Part shown: positions 9,469-18,508 of the stretch, one piece after another
Position numbering within the stretch: position 1 is the first letter of the stretch
Layout: the number at the start of each line of letters is the position of its first letter
Assembly: GCF_020519665.1 (NCBI RefSeq)
Contig: NZ_CP084703.1
Location: 3,038,001-3,102,000 of the forward strand
Origin: Bacillus shivajii
Lineage (GTDB): Bacteria; Bacillota; Bacilli; Bacillales; Salisediminibacteriaceae
Length of the DNA stretch: 64,000 bases
Direction of reading: 5' to 3'
Notes under the pieces: generated by a model
The model's input: the letters and a program-made list of their open reading frames with translations, nothing else
Databases searched by the model: none
Told to the model about the DNA's origin: nothing
Translations under genes and position numbers: made by a program

Positions 9469-9777
9469 TTATATGTGGACGGCTGAGTTGTTTTTCGATG
9501 TTGTACGACCCTCGCTCCATTTCTTATAAATAAGGTAAAGAACGATCGCGGCAACAACACCAAAAAGTGAATAGCTGTTAGCTACTGCCATACTTAGTAC
9601 AATAAATCCAATAACAAACCAGAGGGCCTTTCCAACAGTTGAACGGCTTTTTGTGAATTGAACAAACACAACATATAGTAACAATAAACTAATTGCTAGT
9701 ACAATCATCGGTCCTATATTTACTAATAACACAAAGAGCGCAACTAACGCTGCTATAAATAATAAAAAATGATTCAT
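9469..9777 (-). CDS. LiaI-like / lmo0954-family small membrane protein
   Basis: A 102-residue protein with three to four hydrophobic helices and a basic, polar C-terminus. It resembles the lmo0954-type membrane proteins found with Lia or phage-shock-like loci (opening MNHFLLFIAALVALFVLL, closing LYLIYKKWSEGR). GGAGG lies about 8 bases before the ATG. First gene of a probable four-gene liaI-F-S-R unit; no LiaH/PspA homologue is present in the window. A role in envelope-stress defence follows from context only. Confidence 0.75.
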   Translation of the reverse strand: MNHFLLFIAALVALFVLLVNIGPMIVLAISLLLLYVVFVQFTKSRSTVGKALWFVIGFIVLSMAVANSYSLFGVVAAIVLYLIYKKWSEGRTTSKNNSAVHI

Positions 9778-9898
9778 CCTTTTTTCCTCCTCGAATGATC
9801 TTATGATTATATTACTTCGAAGCCCCGTTTTTCGGTACGTTCTCGAGGAATATTTTATCTAAGACTAGAGGCGTATTTTATTTTTATTATGGACAGTT

Positions 9899-10432
9899 TC
9901 AATCTTCCTTACCTTCCCATAGCCTTTGAACCTTTTGACCATCTATCACATACACATCTGGATTAGATAATTGTTTCCACTCGTTAAAGCCAAAGCTAGG
10001 ATCATAAGTTCTCAGTAAAAGTGATAATAAATTCCCGTGAGTGACCGCCACAATATTTTCATACTCACTATCCTCTAAATCTTTCATAACTTCTACTACA
10101 CGAGTCGTAGCCTCTCTACTTGATTCCCCACCTTCGTACTTTAATTCATCATCTTCATATGTAGCCTTCAATTTATCCAATATATCAGGCAAGTCATTTG
10201 TGCTTACGACTCGCTCAGCTAGCCGGTCATCAACCGTTACGTCTACACCGAGTTTTTTGGATAACGGTGCTACAGTATGTTTTGCTCGTGTAAACGGGCT
10301 AGAAACAATATAATCAATCTTTTTGTCTGAAAAAAAATCAGCAAGAACTTCGGCCTGTTGTTCTCCTAAATCAGTTAATTTTGCTTCAGGTGGTTGTCCT
10401 TCCGCTTGACAATGGCGTACTAAGTAAATCAT
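9899..10432 (-). CDS. histidine phosphatase family protein
   Basis: A 177-residue protein of the phosphoglycerate mutase-like superfamily. The catalytic His is in YLVRHCQAEG (Cys in place of the usual Gly of RHG). Arg in SPFTRAKHT and the second His in VAVTHGNLLSLL complete the active site, with Glu in GGESSREA. Substrate unknown: phosphatases of this small type act on varied phospho-metabolites. GAGGGAG precedes the ATG by 8 bases. Monocistronic by appearance. Confidence 0.88.
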   Translation of the reverse strand: MIYLVRHCQAEGQPPEAKLTDLGEQQAEVLADFFSDKKIDYIVSSPFTRAKHTVAPLSKKLGVDVTVDDRLAERVVSTNDLPDILDKLKATYEDDELKYEGGESSREATTRVVEVMKDLEDSEYENIVAVTHGNLLSLLLRTYDPSFGFNEWKQLSNPDVYVIDGQKVQRLWEGKED

Positions 10433-10474
10433 ATTATCTACTCCCTCATTGATTAAATTTCTTTCTTTTGTTCT

Positions 10475-10770
10475 TTAGATCAAGTATTCCTTCTCTTTTG
10501 TAAAGTCCGTGAAAAATGGAAATGCCGTCAACACAACCCCTATTGAAATGATTAATATCGGAATAATAATCGAAAACGGAACATTGAACATATTTAATAG
10601 CATAGGTATTGGAATAATTAGTGCAGATAATATGCCGATCTTTATGTTACTCGTTTTCGTTATATACTATTTTTTATCACAGTTCGGGCACTGTTTTTTC
10701 CATCAATACAGAAAAACGCTTCATTCCATCTGAATTTGTAGTTACAAGACCAGCAAAATGGCAATTTCAT
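10475..10770 (-). pseudogene. broken TIGR04104-type zinc-ribbon membrane protein
   Basis: The minus strand starts MKLPFCWSCNYKFRWNEAFF after AAGGGGAA, then loses frame. The second half, in another frame, reads KQCPNCDKK, hits a TAG at 10667-10669, and continues YITKTSNIKIGILSALIIP with two hydrophobic helices to a TAA at 10475. Two CxxC motifs followed by two membrane helices is the layout of the TIGR04104 zinc-finger family. The TAG sits where that family usually has Gln, one base change from CAG. At least two lesions (a frameshift around 10690 and a stop) show it is dead. Confidence 0.8.
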
Positions 10771-10854
10771 TTCCATTCCCCTTTCCTTGGTCAAGAGACT
10801 ATTATGAACGTATTTTAACATAAGGCTATGTTAAAGTTGGTTGTTAATTTTGTG

Positions 10855-11050
10855 ATTCGCTCTCGGTGGACGCTTTCACCTCTAGGCACAAGTGCGACAT
10901 CCGCTCAAGCTTCGTTCCACTTGCTATCGCGGTGTCTTCTTTGCCGCGGGCACGGCTTCAGCTAACTTAGGAAAGAAAATAATTTTTTATTTCCTAAGTG
11001 GATCTTCAGCTCGTGCTTTTCCCGCTGGAGTCGTCACCTTCGCTCCTCAC
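10855..11050. repeat. dispersed structured repeat, copy A
   Basis: Shares with copies near 44.6 and 45.7 kb the ordered core GGACGCTTTC, GCTTCAGCTAACTTAGG, CCTAAGTGGATCTTCAGC, and CCCGCTGGAGTCG. ACTTAGGAAA (10965-10974) and TTTCCTAAGT (10990-10999) form a hairpin. No coding frame is convincing. Confidence 0.7.
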
Positions 11051-11146
11051 AAATGAAACAATTGTAAAATAATACTGCATATCAACACTGAACTTTAACT
11101 GCGCCTAACATAAATATCCATTATGGATCGAAGACGTTATTTGCTC

Positions 11147-11176
11147 CAAAAAAAAGCCCACAAGATTTCTTGTAGG
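11147..11176 (-). terminator. rho-independent terminator after S1-type protease gene
   Basis: On the minus strand the stem CCTACAAG / CTTGTGGG (one G-U pair, 4-base loop) is followed by C and eight or nine T residues. It lies about 50 bases past the protease stop codon. Confidence 0.8.
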
Positions 11177-11188
11177 AGCGTGTATAGA

Positions 11189-11217
11189 GGGTGACTCATG
11201 TCAATGATGAGTCACCC
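11189..11217. repeat. perfect 11-bp inverted repeat directly after protease gene
   Basis: GGGTGACTCAT and ATGAGTCACCC are separated by 7 bases and end 8 bases from the protease stop codon. There is no T-run, so it may stabilise the mRNA 3' end rather than terminate; the terminator follows it. Confidence 0.65.
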
Positions 11218-11224
11218 CCTTAAA

Positions 11225-12217
11225 CTAAACGAATTCAATATTTAACAAGTCTTTAACATTTTCAATCTGATTTAAAATTGTAACCTCAGGACTTCCTGCA
11301 AACAGAAGGCCAATAGCCTTATTATTCATATCAGTGACTACCGATCCACTATCTCCTCCTTCTGATAATGGGGTAGTAAGAATTTGATCTGTAAACCTAG
11401 CAACACGGTTGTTTCCGAAGTTTACATCAATTGTAGCTCCTACCGAAACGATTTCTCCAATCGTATAACCTGTTGTTCTCCCGGTTTTTTTCACTTGCAT
11501 GCCTACTTCGACATCTTCCTTATTCACCCAGCCTTTTAGGTAACCGTTCCAGTAAATATCCCGGTCGAGCTCCTGCAATGAACCCTCAGCAATAGCGGCA
11601 TCTACGAGATTTTCATGGTCCTCAAGTGGTTTATCTGGAGTCAGGTCAATCGGAATAAATTTACTTAATGTGGCGACCTGATCATCGGGAAGTCTTCCAC
11701 CATCTACAGTTCCAGGCTGTATAACCGGGTCTCCAAGAGAGGCTGCATTGCTGTTTGCAAGTACATGGTTATTCGAAAGAATATAATAATTTATTTGATT
11801 CCCCTCTTCTTTGCTATATACGATCGCTCCTGCCGTACCTGCTGTTATATCTGGGTGTCCCACGCTCCACCCTCCTTTAACTGGACGAACCCGGGTTGTA
11901 AGCTCGTTTGTCGGAAGTGTACGTAAATCATCCAGTTTATCGGTATAAAGCTGAATTTCAGGCTGACTAATTTCAATAACATCCGTTTCCACACCGTCGA
12001 GGCTTTCAGGGACCTTATCTTCTTTCGTTAAGGAAGACAGAGGCTTTTTACTAGTAACATAGGCAATAAGCGCAGGTCTTCCAGTATATTTTCCACTCTT
12101 CTTTTTCACGCCAATACCTAAACCAATAACATTCTGTTTTCGTAAAATAGCATCTTCATTCTCTTTACTTTTGACTTTTTTTACAGCTTCAATTTCTTTT
12201 TTCGATAGATGAGGCAT
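11225..12217 (-). CDS. trypsin-like (S1 family) serine peptidase, apparently cytoplasmic
   Basis: A 330-residue protein with the triad of chymotrypsin-type peptidases: His in LSNNHVLA, Asp in NLVDAAIAE and Ser in EGGDSGSVV. A basic N-terminal segment (LSKKEIEAVKKVKSK) leads into a conserved VIGLGIGVKKKSG region. The start at 12217 (MPHLSKK) is chosen because GGAGGGG lies 4 bases before it; the longer frame to 12325 overlaps the terminator of the next gene. No signal peptide is visible, so it should act inside the cell, or in the spore or a dying cell. Target unknown. Confidence 0.85.
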   Translation of the reverse strand: MPHLSKKEIEAVKKVKSKENEDAILRKQNVIGLGIGVKKKSGKYTGRPALIAYVTSKKPLSSLTKEDKVPESLDGVETDVIEISQPEIQLYTDKLDDLRTLPTNELTTRVRPVKGGWSVGHPDITAGTAGAIVYSKEEGNQINYYILSNNHVLANSNAASLGDPVIQPGTVDGGRLPDDQVATLSKFIPIDLTPDKPLEDHENLVDAAIAEGSLQELDRDIYWNGYLKGWVNKEDVEVGMQVKKTGRTTGYTIGEIVSVGATIDVNFGNNRVARFTDQILTTPLSEGGDSGSVVTDMNNKAIGLLFAGSPEVTILNQIENVKDLLNIEFV

Positions 12218-12302
12218 ATGACCCCTCCCTGAAAGTTTTGTATAAATACATTCGAGCTTATTTTCGGGACTACCTTTATTTTTTTCCCTACAAAAAGAGA
12301 TT

Positions 12303-12342
12303 AGAACAAAAGTAGCACTTGCCAAAAAGACAAATGCTACTT
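12303..12342 (-). terminator. rho-independent terminator after dat
   Basis: On the minus strand AAGTAGCATTTG / CAAGTGCTACTT (one mismatch) is followed by TTGTTCTAA. It lies about 110 bases downstream of the transaminase gene. Confidence 0.65.
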
Positions 12343-12452
12343 AGAGATTAGTGATGATACGTTACCGCATGCGATATTAACATTTACGATGAACAATACA
12401 GAACGAGTTGATGTTTTTATAACTCTACTTTTGCAAAGAACTCTTTCTACGA

Positions 12453-13283
12453 TTATGAAAGAAGCTTTTGAAATTCACTTATTAGCTTATTCGTGATTTC
12501 TCTTTCACCTGTAAACTCTATGTTATCTATCTTTTTAACTGGCATCACTTCCATGCTTGTACTTGTCATAAACACTTCATCAGCTTCAAGTAACATATGA
12601 AGGTCGAATTGAATTTCTTCAACATAAATTCCTTGTTGATTTGCTAGTTCAATCACTTTTTGTCTTGTGATGCCATTTAAAATACGTTTGGTTGCTGGAT
12701 GTGTATAAAGAATTCCTTTCTTTACTATAAATACATTACTGCTAGAACCTTCCGTCACTATTCCATCCCTATGTAAAATTGCTTCAGTACACCCTGCTTT
12801 TACCGCCGCTTGTTTAGCCATAACATTTGGGAGCAAGTTTATTGACTTAATATAACAATTTAACCAACGTTCATCGTCTAATACGACCGTATCTATTCCT
12901 TTATCACGAGCTGTTGCTTCGATTTTTCTTGCATGACGGATTGTCATTGAGAAAACTGCTGGACCGTCTGGATAATGATGCTGTCGGTTAAAAATACCTC
13001 TCGTAATTTGAATATATACTTCCGCTTCTTTTATTCCTGATAGCTCAAGACCTTCTGTGACAATGCTATGTATTTTTTCATGAGAATACGGAATTTCAAG
13101 ATCAATTGCTTCTGCACTCATTTGTAACCTATCTATATGTTCATCAAATGTGAACAGTTCTCCATTATACACGCGAATAACCTCATAAATTCCGTCCCCG
13201 AATTGATGTCCACGCTCTTGAATCGGAACTACTTTTTCGTTTATATCGACAAATCGATCTTGATAAAATCCTATCTCTTTCAT
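12453..13283 (-). CDS. dat: D-amino acid aminotransferase
   Basis: A 276-residue class IV (branched-chain/D-amino acid) PLP transaminase. The PLP lysine is in CYIKSINLLPNV, with HQFGDGIYEVIRVY near the N-terminus and TEGSSSNVFIVKKG as cofactor-phosphate region. It interconverts D-alanine and D-glutamate, feeding peptidoglycan synthesis. The start at 13283 (MKEIGFYQDRF) follows GAGGTG by 7 bases; the longer frame lacks a ribosome binding site. Family length is about 280 residues, so it is intact. Confidence 0.92.
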   Translation of the reverse strand: MKEIGFYQDRFVDINEKVVPIQERGHQFGDGIYEVIRVYNGELFTFDEHIDRLQMSAEAIDLEIPYSHEKIHSIVTEGLELSGIKEAEVYIQITRGIFNRQHHYPDGPAVFSMTIRHARKIEATARDKGIDTVVLDDERWLNCYIKSINLLPNVMAKQAAVKAGCTEAILHRDGIVTEGSSSNVFIVKKGILYTHPATKRILNGITRQKVIELANQQGIYVEEIQFDLHMLLEADEVFMTSTSMEVMPVKKIDNIEFTGEREITNKLISEFQKLLS

Positions 13284-13435
13284 TAACGACACCTCTTCAT
13301 ACAAAATTAGTCTTTTCATAAGAATACCACATCGTCATAGGTACATTAAAAGAGAATTTCGAATAAATAAATAGTTCCTTTTATTTATGGCTGTTTTCGT
13401 AAAGTGCATTATTTCTTTCATCATGTACATGTACA

Positions 13436-13471
13436 CAAAAAACCCCGAAACGATTCATACGTTTCGAGGTT
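13436..13471 (-). terminator. rho-independent terminator of valS
   Basis: Stem AACCTCGAAACG / CGTTTCGGGGTT (one mismatch) with a 7-base loop, followed on the minus strand by TTTTTTG. It starts six bases past the valS stop codon. Confidence 0.88.
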
Positions 13472-13476
13472 CGAAC

Positions 13477-16128
13477 TTAATTTTTCAATTCTTCAATACG
13501 AGCTTTTACTTTATCCCGCTGTTCTACGTAATCTTTTTCTTTTTCACGTTCAGCTTGAACGACGTTTTCTGGCGCTTTTGCGACAAAGCCTTCGTTACCT
13601 AGTTTCTTTTGCACGCGGTTTACTTCGTCATCCAGTCGTTTTACTTCACCTTCTAGACGAGCGATTTCTGCATCTAAATCGAGAAGGCCAGCTAGTGGTA
13701 AATATAGTTCAACGCCTGATAAAACAGAGCTCATTGATTTCTCTGGAGCTTTCATGCCCGTTTCCATTTTCAGCTCACTAGGGCGACAGAAGCGTTCAAT
13801 GTATGCTTTGCCTCGCTCTAATTGAGATAAGCGATCTTCATCGTTTGCACTAATGAAAAGGGTAATTTCTTTACTCATTGGAACATCTAGTTCAGCTCGT
13901 GTATTTCGAACAGAACGAATAATTTCTTTTAATAGTTCCATATCTTTTACTGCCTCATTGTCCATGAATGACTCTTGTTTTTCTGGCCACTTCGAAACCG
14001 TAATTGACTCGCCTTCGTGTGGTAAGTGCTGCCATACTTCTTCTGTAATAAATGGCATAAACGGATGTAATAAGCGCATCGTCTGATCTAATACGTAGGC
14101 AAGAACAGAGCGAGTTGTATGTTTCGCTTCTGCATCATCACCGTTAAGAGGAAGTTTTGCCATTTCAATATACCAGTCACAGAAGTCATCCCAGATGAAG
14201 TTGTAAAGGGCACGACCGACTTCTCCAAACTCATAAACATCAATAAACTTCGTAACGTGGTCGATTGTTTCTTGAAGGCGAGTAAGAATCCACTTATCAG
14301 CAATTGTTTTCTTGCCTGTTAAATCAATTTCTTCGTACTTCAAGCCGTCCATGTTCATCAGAGCAAATCGTGATGCGTTCCAGATCTTATTACCGAAGTT
14401 CCAGTTCGCCTCAACTTTTTCCCAGTAAAAACGAAGGTCATTACCTGGTGAGCTGCCTGTTGATAAGAAGAAACGAAGCGCATCGGCACCGTACTTATCA
14501 ATAACATCCATTGGGTCGACACCATTACCAAGAGACTTACTCATTTTTCGGCCTTCAGAGTCACGTACGAGTCCGTGAATGAGGACGTCTTTGAATGGAC
14601 GCTCGTTGGTAAATTGTTGACCTTGGAAAATCATACGGGCAACCCAGAAATAGATGATGTCATAACCTGTAACTAGTGCATCTGTTGGATAGTAACGCTT
14701 ATAGTCAGCTGCTTCTTCATCCGGCCAGCCCATCGTTGAAAATGGCCATAAAGCTGAGCTGAACCACGTATCAAGTACATCTACATCTTGCTCCCAATTT
14801 TCAATATCTTCTGGTTCTGTGCGACCTACGTAAAGTTCTCCAGTTTCTTTATGATACCAAGCTGGAATACGATGTCCCCACCATAGCTGACGTGAAATAC
14901 ACCAGTCACGGATGTTTTCGATCCAATGCATATACGTTTTTTCAAAACGGTCAGGAACAAAGTTTACTTTATTCTCGGATTTTTGTAATTCAATCGCTTG
15001 TTCTGCAAGAGGTCCCATTTTTACAAACCATTGTGTTGATAAATATGGTTCTACAACTGCTCCACTTCGCTCAGAGTGACCAACACTATGCATATGTTCT
15101 TCGATTTTGAAAAGGACACCATCATCTTGTAGATCTTTAACTATTTGCTTACGACATTCAAATCGGTCCATACCTTCGTATTTTCCAGCATTATCGTTCA
15201 TCTTACCATCTTCATGCATAACGAGAACGCGCTCAAGATTATGACGGTTTCCAATTTCAAAGTCATTTGGATCGTGTGCTGGAGTAATTTTTACTGCGCC
15301 AGAACCAAACTCCATATCTACGTAATCATCAGCGACAATGTCAATTTCACGACCAACGATTGGTAGCTTTACTTTTTTGCCAATGAGATGTTTGTAACGG
15401 TCATCTTCAGGGTGAACCGCTACAGCCGTATCCCCTAACATCGTTTCTGGACGAGTCGTTGCTACTTCAATATGCCCCGAGCCATCAGCTAACGGATATT
15501 TCATATGGTAAAAGGCACCTTGAACATCTTTGTAAATAACTTCGATGTCAGATAACGCTGTTTTCGTTTGTGGATCCCAGTTGATAATATATTCGCCACG
15601 GTAAATAAGCCCTTCTTCATATAGCCGAACAAATACTTCCCTTACTGCTTTAGATAAGCCTTCATCAAGGGTAAAGCGCTCGCGAGAGTAGTCAAGAGAA
15701 AGGCCAAGTTTAGACCATTGGTTACGGATAAAGTCCGCATATTCGTCTTTCCATTCCCATGATTTTTCTAAAAACTTTTCACGACCAAGGTCATAACGAG
15801 AAACGCCTTCTTCACGAAGTTTTCCTTCAACTTTCGCTTGCGTTGCAATTCCAGCATGGTCCATTCCTGGAAGCCAAAGTGCGTCGTACCCTTGCATACG
15901 TTTTGTACGAATGAGAATGTCTTGGAGCGTCGTATCCCACGCGTGACCAAGGTGAAGTTTCCCTGTTACATTCGGTGGTGGAATAACAATTGTATAAGGT
16001 TTCTTATTCTCATCTCCAGTTGCTTCGAAGAATTTTCCATTTACCCAATATGGGTACCACTTCGCTTCTGTCGCCTGAGGATCATACTTCGGCGGCATTG
16101 ATACTTCTTGATTTTGATCAGTCATCAT
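13477..16128 (-). CDS. valS: valyl-tRNA synthetase
   Basis: An 883-residue class I aminoacyl-tRNA synthetase. The HIGH motif appears as [15 protein letters not shown] and the KMSKS loop as [12 protein letters not shown]. The editing domain ([20 protein letters not shown]) and a C-terminal coiled coil ([19 protein letters not shown]) are present, so it is full length. It charges tRNA-Val. TAAGGAGGAAAG precedes a double ATG (16128 and 16125); the second has the more usual spacing. Expression is set by the T-box leader upstream. In B. subtilis valS also follows ysxE. Confidence 0.98.
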   Translation of the reverse strand: MMTDQNQEVSMPPKYDPQATEAKWYPYWVNGKFFEATGDENKKPYTIVIPPPNVTGKLHLGHAWDTTLQDILIRTKRMQGYDALWLPGMDHAGIATQAKVEGKLREEGVSRYDLGREKFLEKSWEWKDEYADFIRNQWSKLGLSLDYSRERFTLDEGLSKAVREVFVRLYEEGLIYRGEYIINWDPQTKTALSDIEVIYKDVQGAFYHMKYPLADGSGHIEVATTRPETMLGDTAVAVHPEDDRYKHLIGKKVKLPIVGREIDIVADDYVDMEFGSGAVKITPAHDPNDFEIGNRHNLERVLVMHEDGKMNDNAGKYEGMDRFECRKQIVKDLQDDGVLFKIEEHMHSVGHSERSGAVVEPYLSTQWFVKMGPLAEQAIELQKSENKVNFVPDRFEKTYMHWIENIRDWCISRQLWWGHRIPAWYHKETGELYVGRTEPEDIENWEQDVDVLDTWFSSALWPFSTMGWPDEEAADYKRYYPTDALVTGYDIIYFWVARMIFQGQQFTNERPFKDVLIHGLVRDSEGRKMSKSLGNGVDPMDVIDKYGADALRFFLSTGSSPGNDLRFYWEKVEANWNFGNKIWNASRFALMNMDGLKYEEIDLTGKKTIADKWILTRLQETIDHVTKFIDVYEFGEVGRALYNFIWDDFCDWYIEMAKLPLNGDDAEAKHTTRSVLAYVLDQTMRLLHPFMPFITEEVWQHLPHEGESITVSKWPEKQESFMDNEAVKDMELLKEIIRSVRNTRAELDVPMSKEITLFISANDEDRLSQLERGKAYIERFCRPSELKMETGMKAPEKSMSSVLSGVELYLPLAGLLDLDAEIARLEGEVKRLDDEVNRVQKKLGNEGFVAKAPENVVQAEREKEKDYVEQRDKVKARIEELKN

Positions 16129-16172
16129 CTTTCCTCCTTAGATATAAACATTCCTAATTGTCAATATAGTTC

Positions 16173-16196
16173 ACAAAATTGTACGGGACCTGGTCT
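16173..16196. repeat. degenerate copy of GGGACC/GGTCCC palindrome element
   Basis: CACAAAATTGTACGGGACCTGGTC matches, with one mismatch, the reverse complement of half of the perfect palindrome at 17146-17178, but its right arm has decayed. It lies between the valS start and its T-box terminator. Confidence 0.6.
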
Positions 16197-16214
16197 GTGA
16201 ATTTTTGAGAATAC

Positions 16215-16545
16215 AAAAAGCCCCCGTTCGTCAAAGGACGAAGGGAGCTTAAATTCCTCGCGGTACCACCTTTGTTTACAGCTAAAAGGGCTTGTTCATG
16301 CTTTGTTTAGCATCTACAATTTACGTAAAATTAGCTGTACACTCAAAGCCTTAACGGGGCTGATGCGGCTTTTACTAATAAATGTGTAGCCATAGCTTTA
16401 AAGACTGACAAGTTTCACATTGTTCATAAAAGCAACTCCAGGGCGACCTTCCATCTTTACATCCAAGAAAACCTTCCAGCATCGCTGTTTTGCGATAGTT
16501 TTCCTCTCTGATGGGTTCGAGATGTACTCCTCCCTATCAACGTTT
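16215..16545 (-). promoter_or_regulatory. T-box leader controlling valS (GUC specifier)
   Basis: The minus strand carries the T-box core AAAGGTGGTACCGCG (16259-16273), which contacts the uncharged tRNA acceptor end. A terminator follows (stem AGCTCCCTTCGTC / GACGAACGGGGGCT at 16219-16249, then TTTTT). Stem I upstream contains GGAAGGTCGCCC with GTC at 16445-16447 in the expected specifier position, matching valine. Uncharged tRNA-Val should favour the antiterminator and turn valS on. The 5' limit is approximate. Confidence 0.93.
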
Positions 16546-16943
16546 TATACATGAGTTTATGATTTGTTTTTGGCTGATTACATTTTTTGCGTAAATTTGC
16601 CAAAAGACGTTTGTATTCGTATTTTACCTTTTCTTTAGTCTATAATCAATAGTTTCATTTTGTTTTGAATGAGAAATGTACATATGACTATAAGGTTTTT
16701 TCTCTATTCATTTACCATCTATGAAGTATATCCAACAGTATAAGCTCGCTTATCTAACTTTATACATTTGCTCCATTTATTCTTAGGGAATTTGGAGATA
16801 AGGTTTGCCCAACTGTTAAAATAGCATCTGATCTAAGATATGATTCATGATTTTACACACACCATTTACTATGTAATGCATAAATTAGGTAGTAGAAAAA
16901 GCACTTATAAATTTACTTAAACGATGATGAAGGAGGAAAGCTT
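16546..16943. other. AT-rich intergenic region
   Basis: Holds the upstream promoter region of the valS T-box transcript on one side and of the small membrane-protein gene on the other. I see no convincing coding frame, RNA or repeat in it. Confidence 0.5.
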
Positions 16944-17144
16944 ATGAGACGACGTCGACGCTGGCATAAACATTTTCGGTCTCCTCGAATAGTAAAAAGA
17001 ATCATTGATGTTTTTTATCAGATTTTGCTCCCACTGATCATTTTCCAGCTCATTAGAACTTTGCTTTTGCCAACAACCTTTGACGTCATCTTACTCGCTG
17101 TCCTTGTCATCATCTATTTATCTCACACCTTCAGCTGGTTCTAG
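16944..17144 (+). CDS. small basic membrane protein of unknown function
   Basis: A 66-residue protein: a strongly basic N-terminus (MRRRRRWHKHFRSPR) followed by two hydrophobic segments (YQILLPLIIFQLI and VILLAVLVIIYLS). It has a very good ribosome binding site, GAAGGAGG, 8 bases before the ATG, which is the main reason to believe it. It is on the opposite strand from valS and ysxE. I do not recognise the family. Confidence 0.7.
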   Translation: MRRRRRWHKHFRSPRIVKRIIDVFYQILLPLIIFQLIRTLLLPTTFDVILLAVLVIIYLSHTFSWF

Positions 17145-17145
17145 T

Positions 17146-17178
17146 AAAATTGTGCGGGACCAGGTCCCGCACAATTTT
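17146..17178. repeat. perfect 16-1-16 palindrome (possible bidirectional terminator)
   Basis: AAAATTGTGCGGGACC, one A, then GGTCCCGCACAATTTT. It starts two bases after the stop of the small membrane-protein gene. A related degenerate copy is at 16173-16196. Such GGGACC-type palindromes recur in Bacillus genomes as REP-like elements; here it could also end transcription. Confidence 0.8.
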
Positions 17179-17302
17179 GTGGTAACTATTGACAAACCAA
17201 TGGTTATCATACTAGAAGCTGTTCATTATGATTATTTTGGACAAGCTTTTTATCTTACATAATCATTCATTGTAGGAATTTAATTTATTTGTATGTAGCG
17301 GA

Positions 17303-17402
17303 AGCGTACCTGGTAGAATACTACCTGGTACGCTCGAACCCCCTCTTTCCATACCTACTAGTCATGAAAAAGGGGATGACTAAACAACAAAGTGCCAGGC
17401 AC
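17303..17402. repeat. cluster of two further REP-like palindromes
   Basis: At 17303-17334 AGCGTACC-T-GGTAG / CTACC-T-GGTACGCT forms a 13-bp imperfect hairpin. At 17392-17402 GTGCCAGGCAC is an 11-base palindrome. The rest of 17180-17488 contains no believable gene. Confidence 0.6.
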
Positions 17403-17488
17403 CTCCATGACAAGATAAAAGTAGGTTACGATCTATACCTTGTAAGGAGGGAGCCAAGCACGTATGAGTCATCCTCTGGATCTACTTG

Positions 17489-18508
17489 TTACATACCCTC
17501 TTCTGAATGAAATACACTCATCATAAAACGTCGTACACGGTTCATTGTCAAGACTTTTCGCTCTAATTGTGTCACTGCCTGAAACTCAGTTAACCCTGTA
17601 TTCTTACGCTTAGAATAAGCATCAACAGTTTGATACATAGATTCTGGAAAAGCTAGATAACTCATAAGCAAGTGACGTTCTTCATCAAATAACGCAAAGT
17701 GTTTTTCGTAAAGTTGCAGCCAATGTCGACCTTCCTGCTCATCCCAAGGACGAGATTGGAAGAAATGGCGAAACAATAATACAACATCTCTTGTCGGCGT
17801 ATCTAAAACTGCTTTTTCGAAATTCAGGAAGTACGATGAGCCATACTGATCAAAGCAGGTGTGCTTTCGACTAGGTCGACCATGACATAACACACTTCGA
17901 AAGCTCTTCTTCTCTTTCGCTTTCTCTAGCCAAGATGCTAAGTGTGTCTCAGCTTCTTCTGCCATATGAATGGAACGCTGAAAATGAGTTAGAAACGTTA
18001 ATTCAAATGGTGATAAGTACGTTTTACCTTCAACCTCATCGGCGTAACGTTCCATTTCAATTTTTCTTCTCTCCCACCTTCTCTTTAACGCATCATAAGA
18101 GTTCTGCAAGAGGTCCTCAGAATATTCCTGACTTCGTTCGGTTAAGCCATGAAGTTTTGAGAGCTCCTCTACCATCACTTCCTCTGGATTAACAGGATGG
18201 CGGAACTCTTGATGATCTTCGTACCAAGGCATTAAATAATACGCATCATCCCCGTACCTAACAACGTAATCCCCATATTTCGTCGGTAAGACTGGTACAA
18301 CATAATGAAAGCCAATTCTCTCTAAACGCCTCATGACATGAATAAACCAATCAGCTTGCTCACGTGTCATCCTCGTTTTTTTCAAACCGTAACTTCCGTA
18401 TTTTGTATCGACTTTACGAACTTTTCCATATGACTCGATTTTTTCAGGATAAATATCGTATTGGAACAATACAGCCCCAAGTGGCTTTTGCTCTATATGA
18501 AGGTTCAT
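17489..18508 (-). CDS. ysxE: YsxE, CotS-family kinase-like spore coat protein
   Basis: A 339-residue protein of the CotS/YsxE aminoglycoside-phosphotransferase-like fold. Visible landmarks are YGLKKTRMTREQADWFIHVMRRLE, a catalytic-loop-like VLCHGRPSRKHTCFD (HGRPS where active kinases have HGDLH) and YFLNFEKAVLDTPTRDVV. The altered catalytic loop suggests it may not be an active kinase. YsxE affects spore coat formation in B. subtilis and lies between spoVID and valS there too. The start at 18508 overlaps the upstream stop by 4 bases (ATGA), fixing the start. Confidence 0.88.
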   Translation of the reverse strand: MNLHIEQKPLGAVLFQYDIYPEKIESYGKVRKVDTKYGSYGLKKTRMTREQADWFIHVMRRLERIGFHYVVPVLPTKYGDYVVRYGDDAYYLMPWYEDHQEFRHPVNPEEVMVEELSKLHGLTERSQEYSEDLLQNSYDALKRRWERRKIEMERYADEVEGKTYLSPFELTFLTHFQRSIHMAEEAETHLASWLEKAKEKKSFRSVLCHGRPSRKHTCFDQYGSSYFLNFEKAVLDTPTRDVVLLFRHFFQSRPWDEQEGRHWLQLYEKHFALFDEERHLLMSYLAFPESMYQTVDAYSKRKNTGLTEFQAVTQLERKVLTMNRVRRFMMSVFHSEEGM

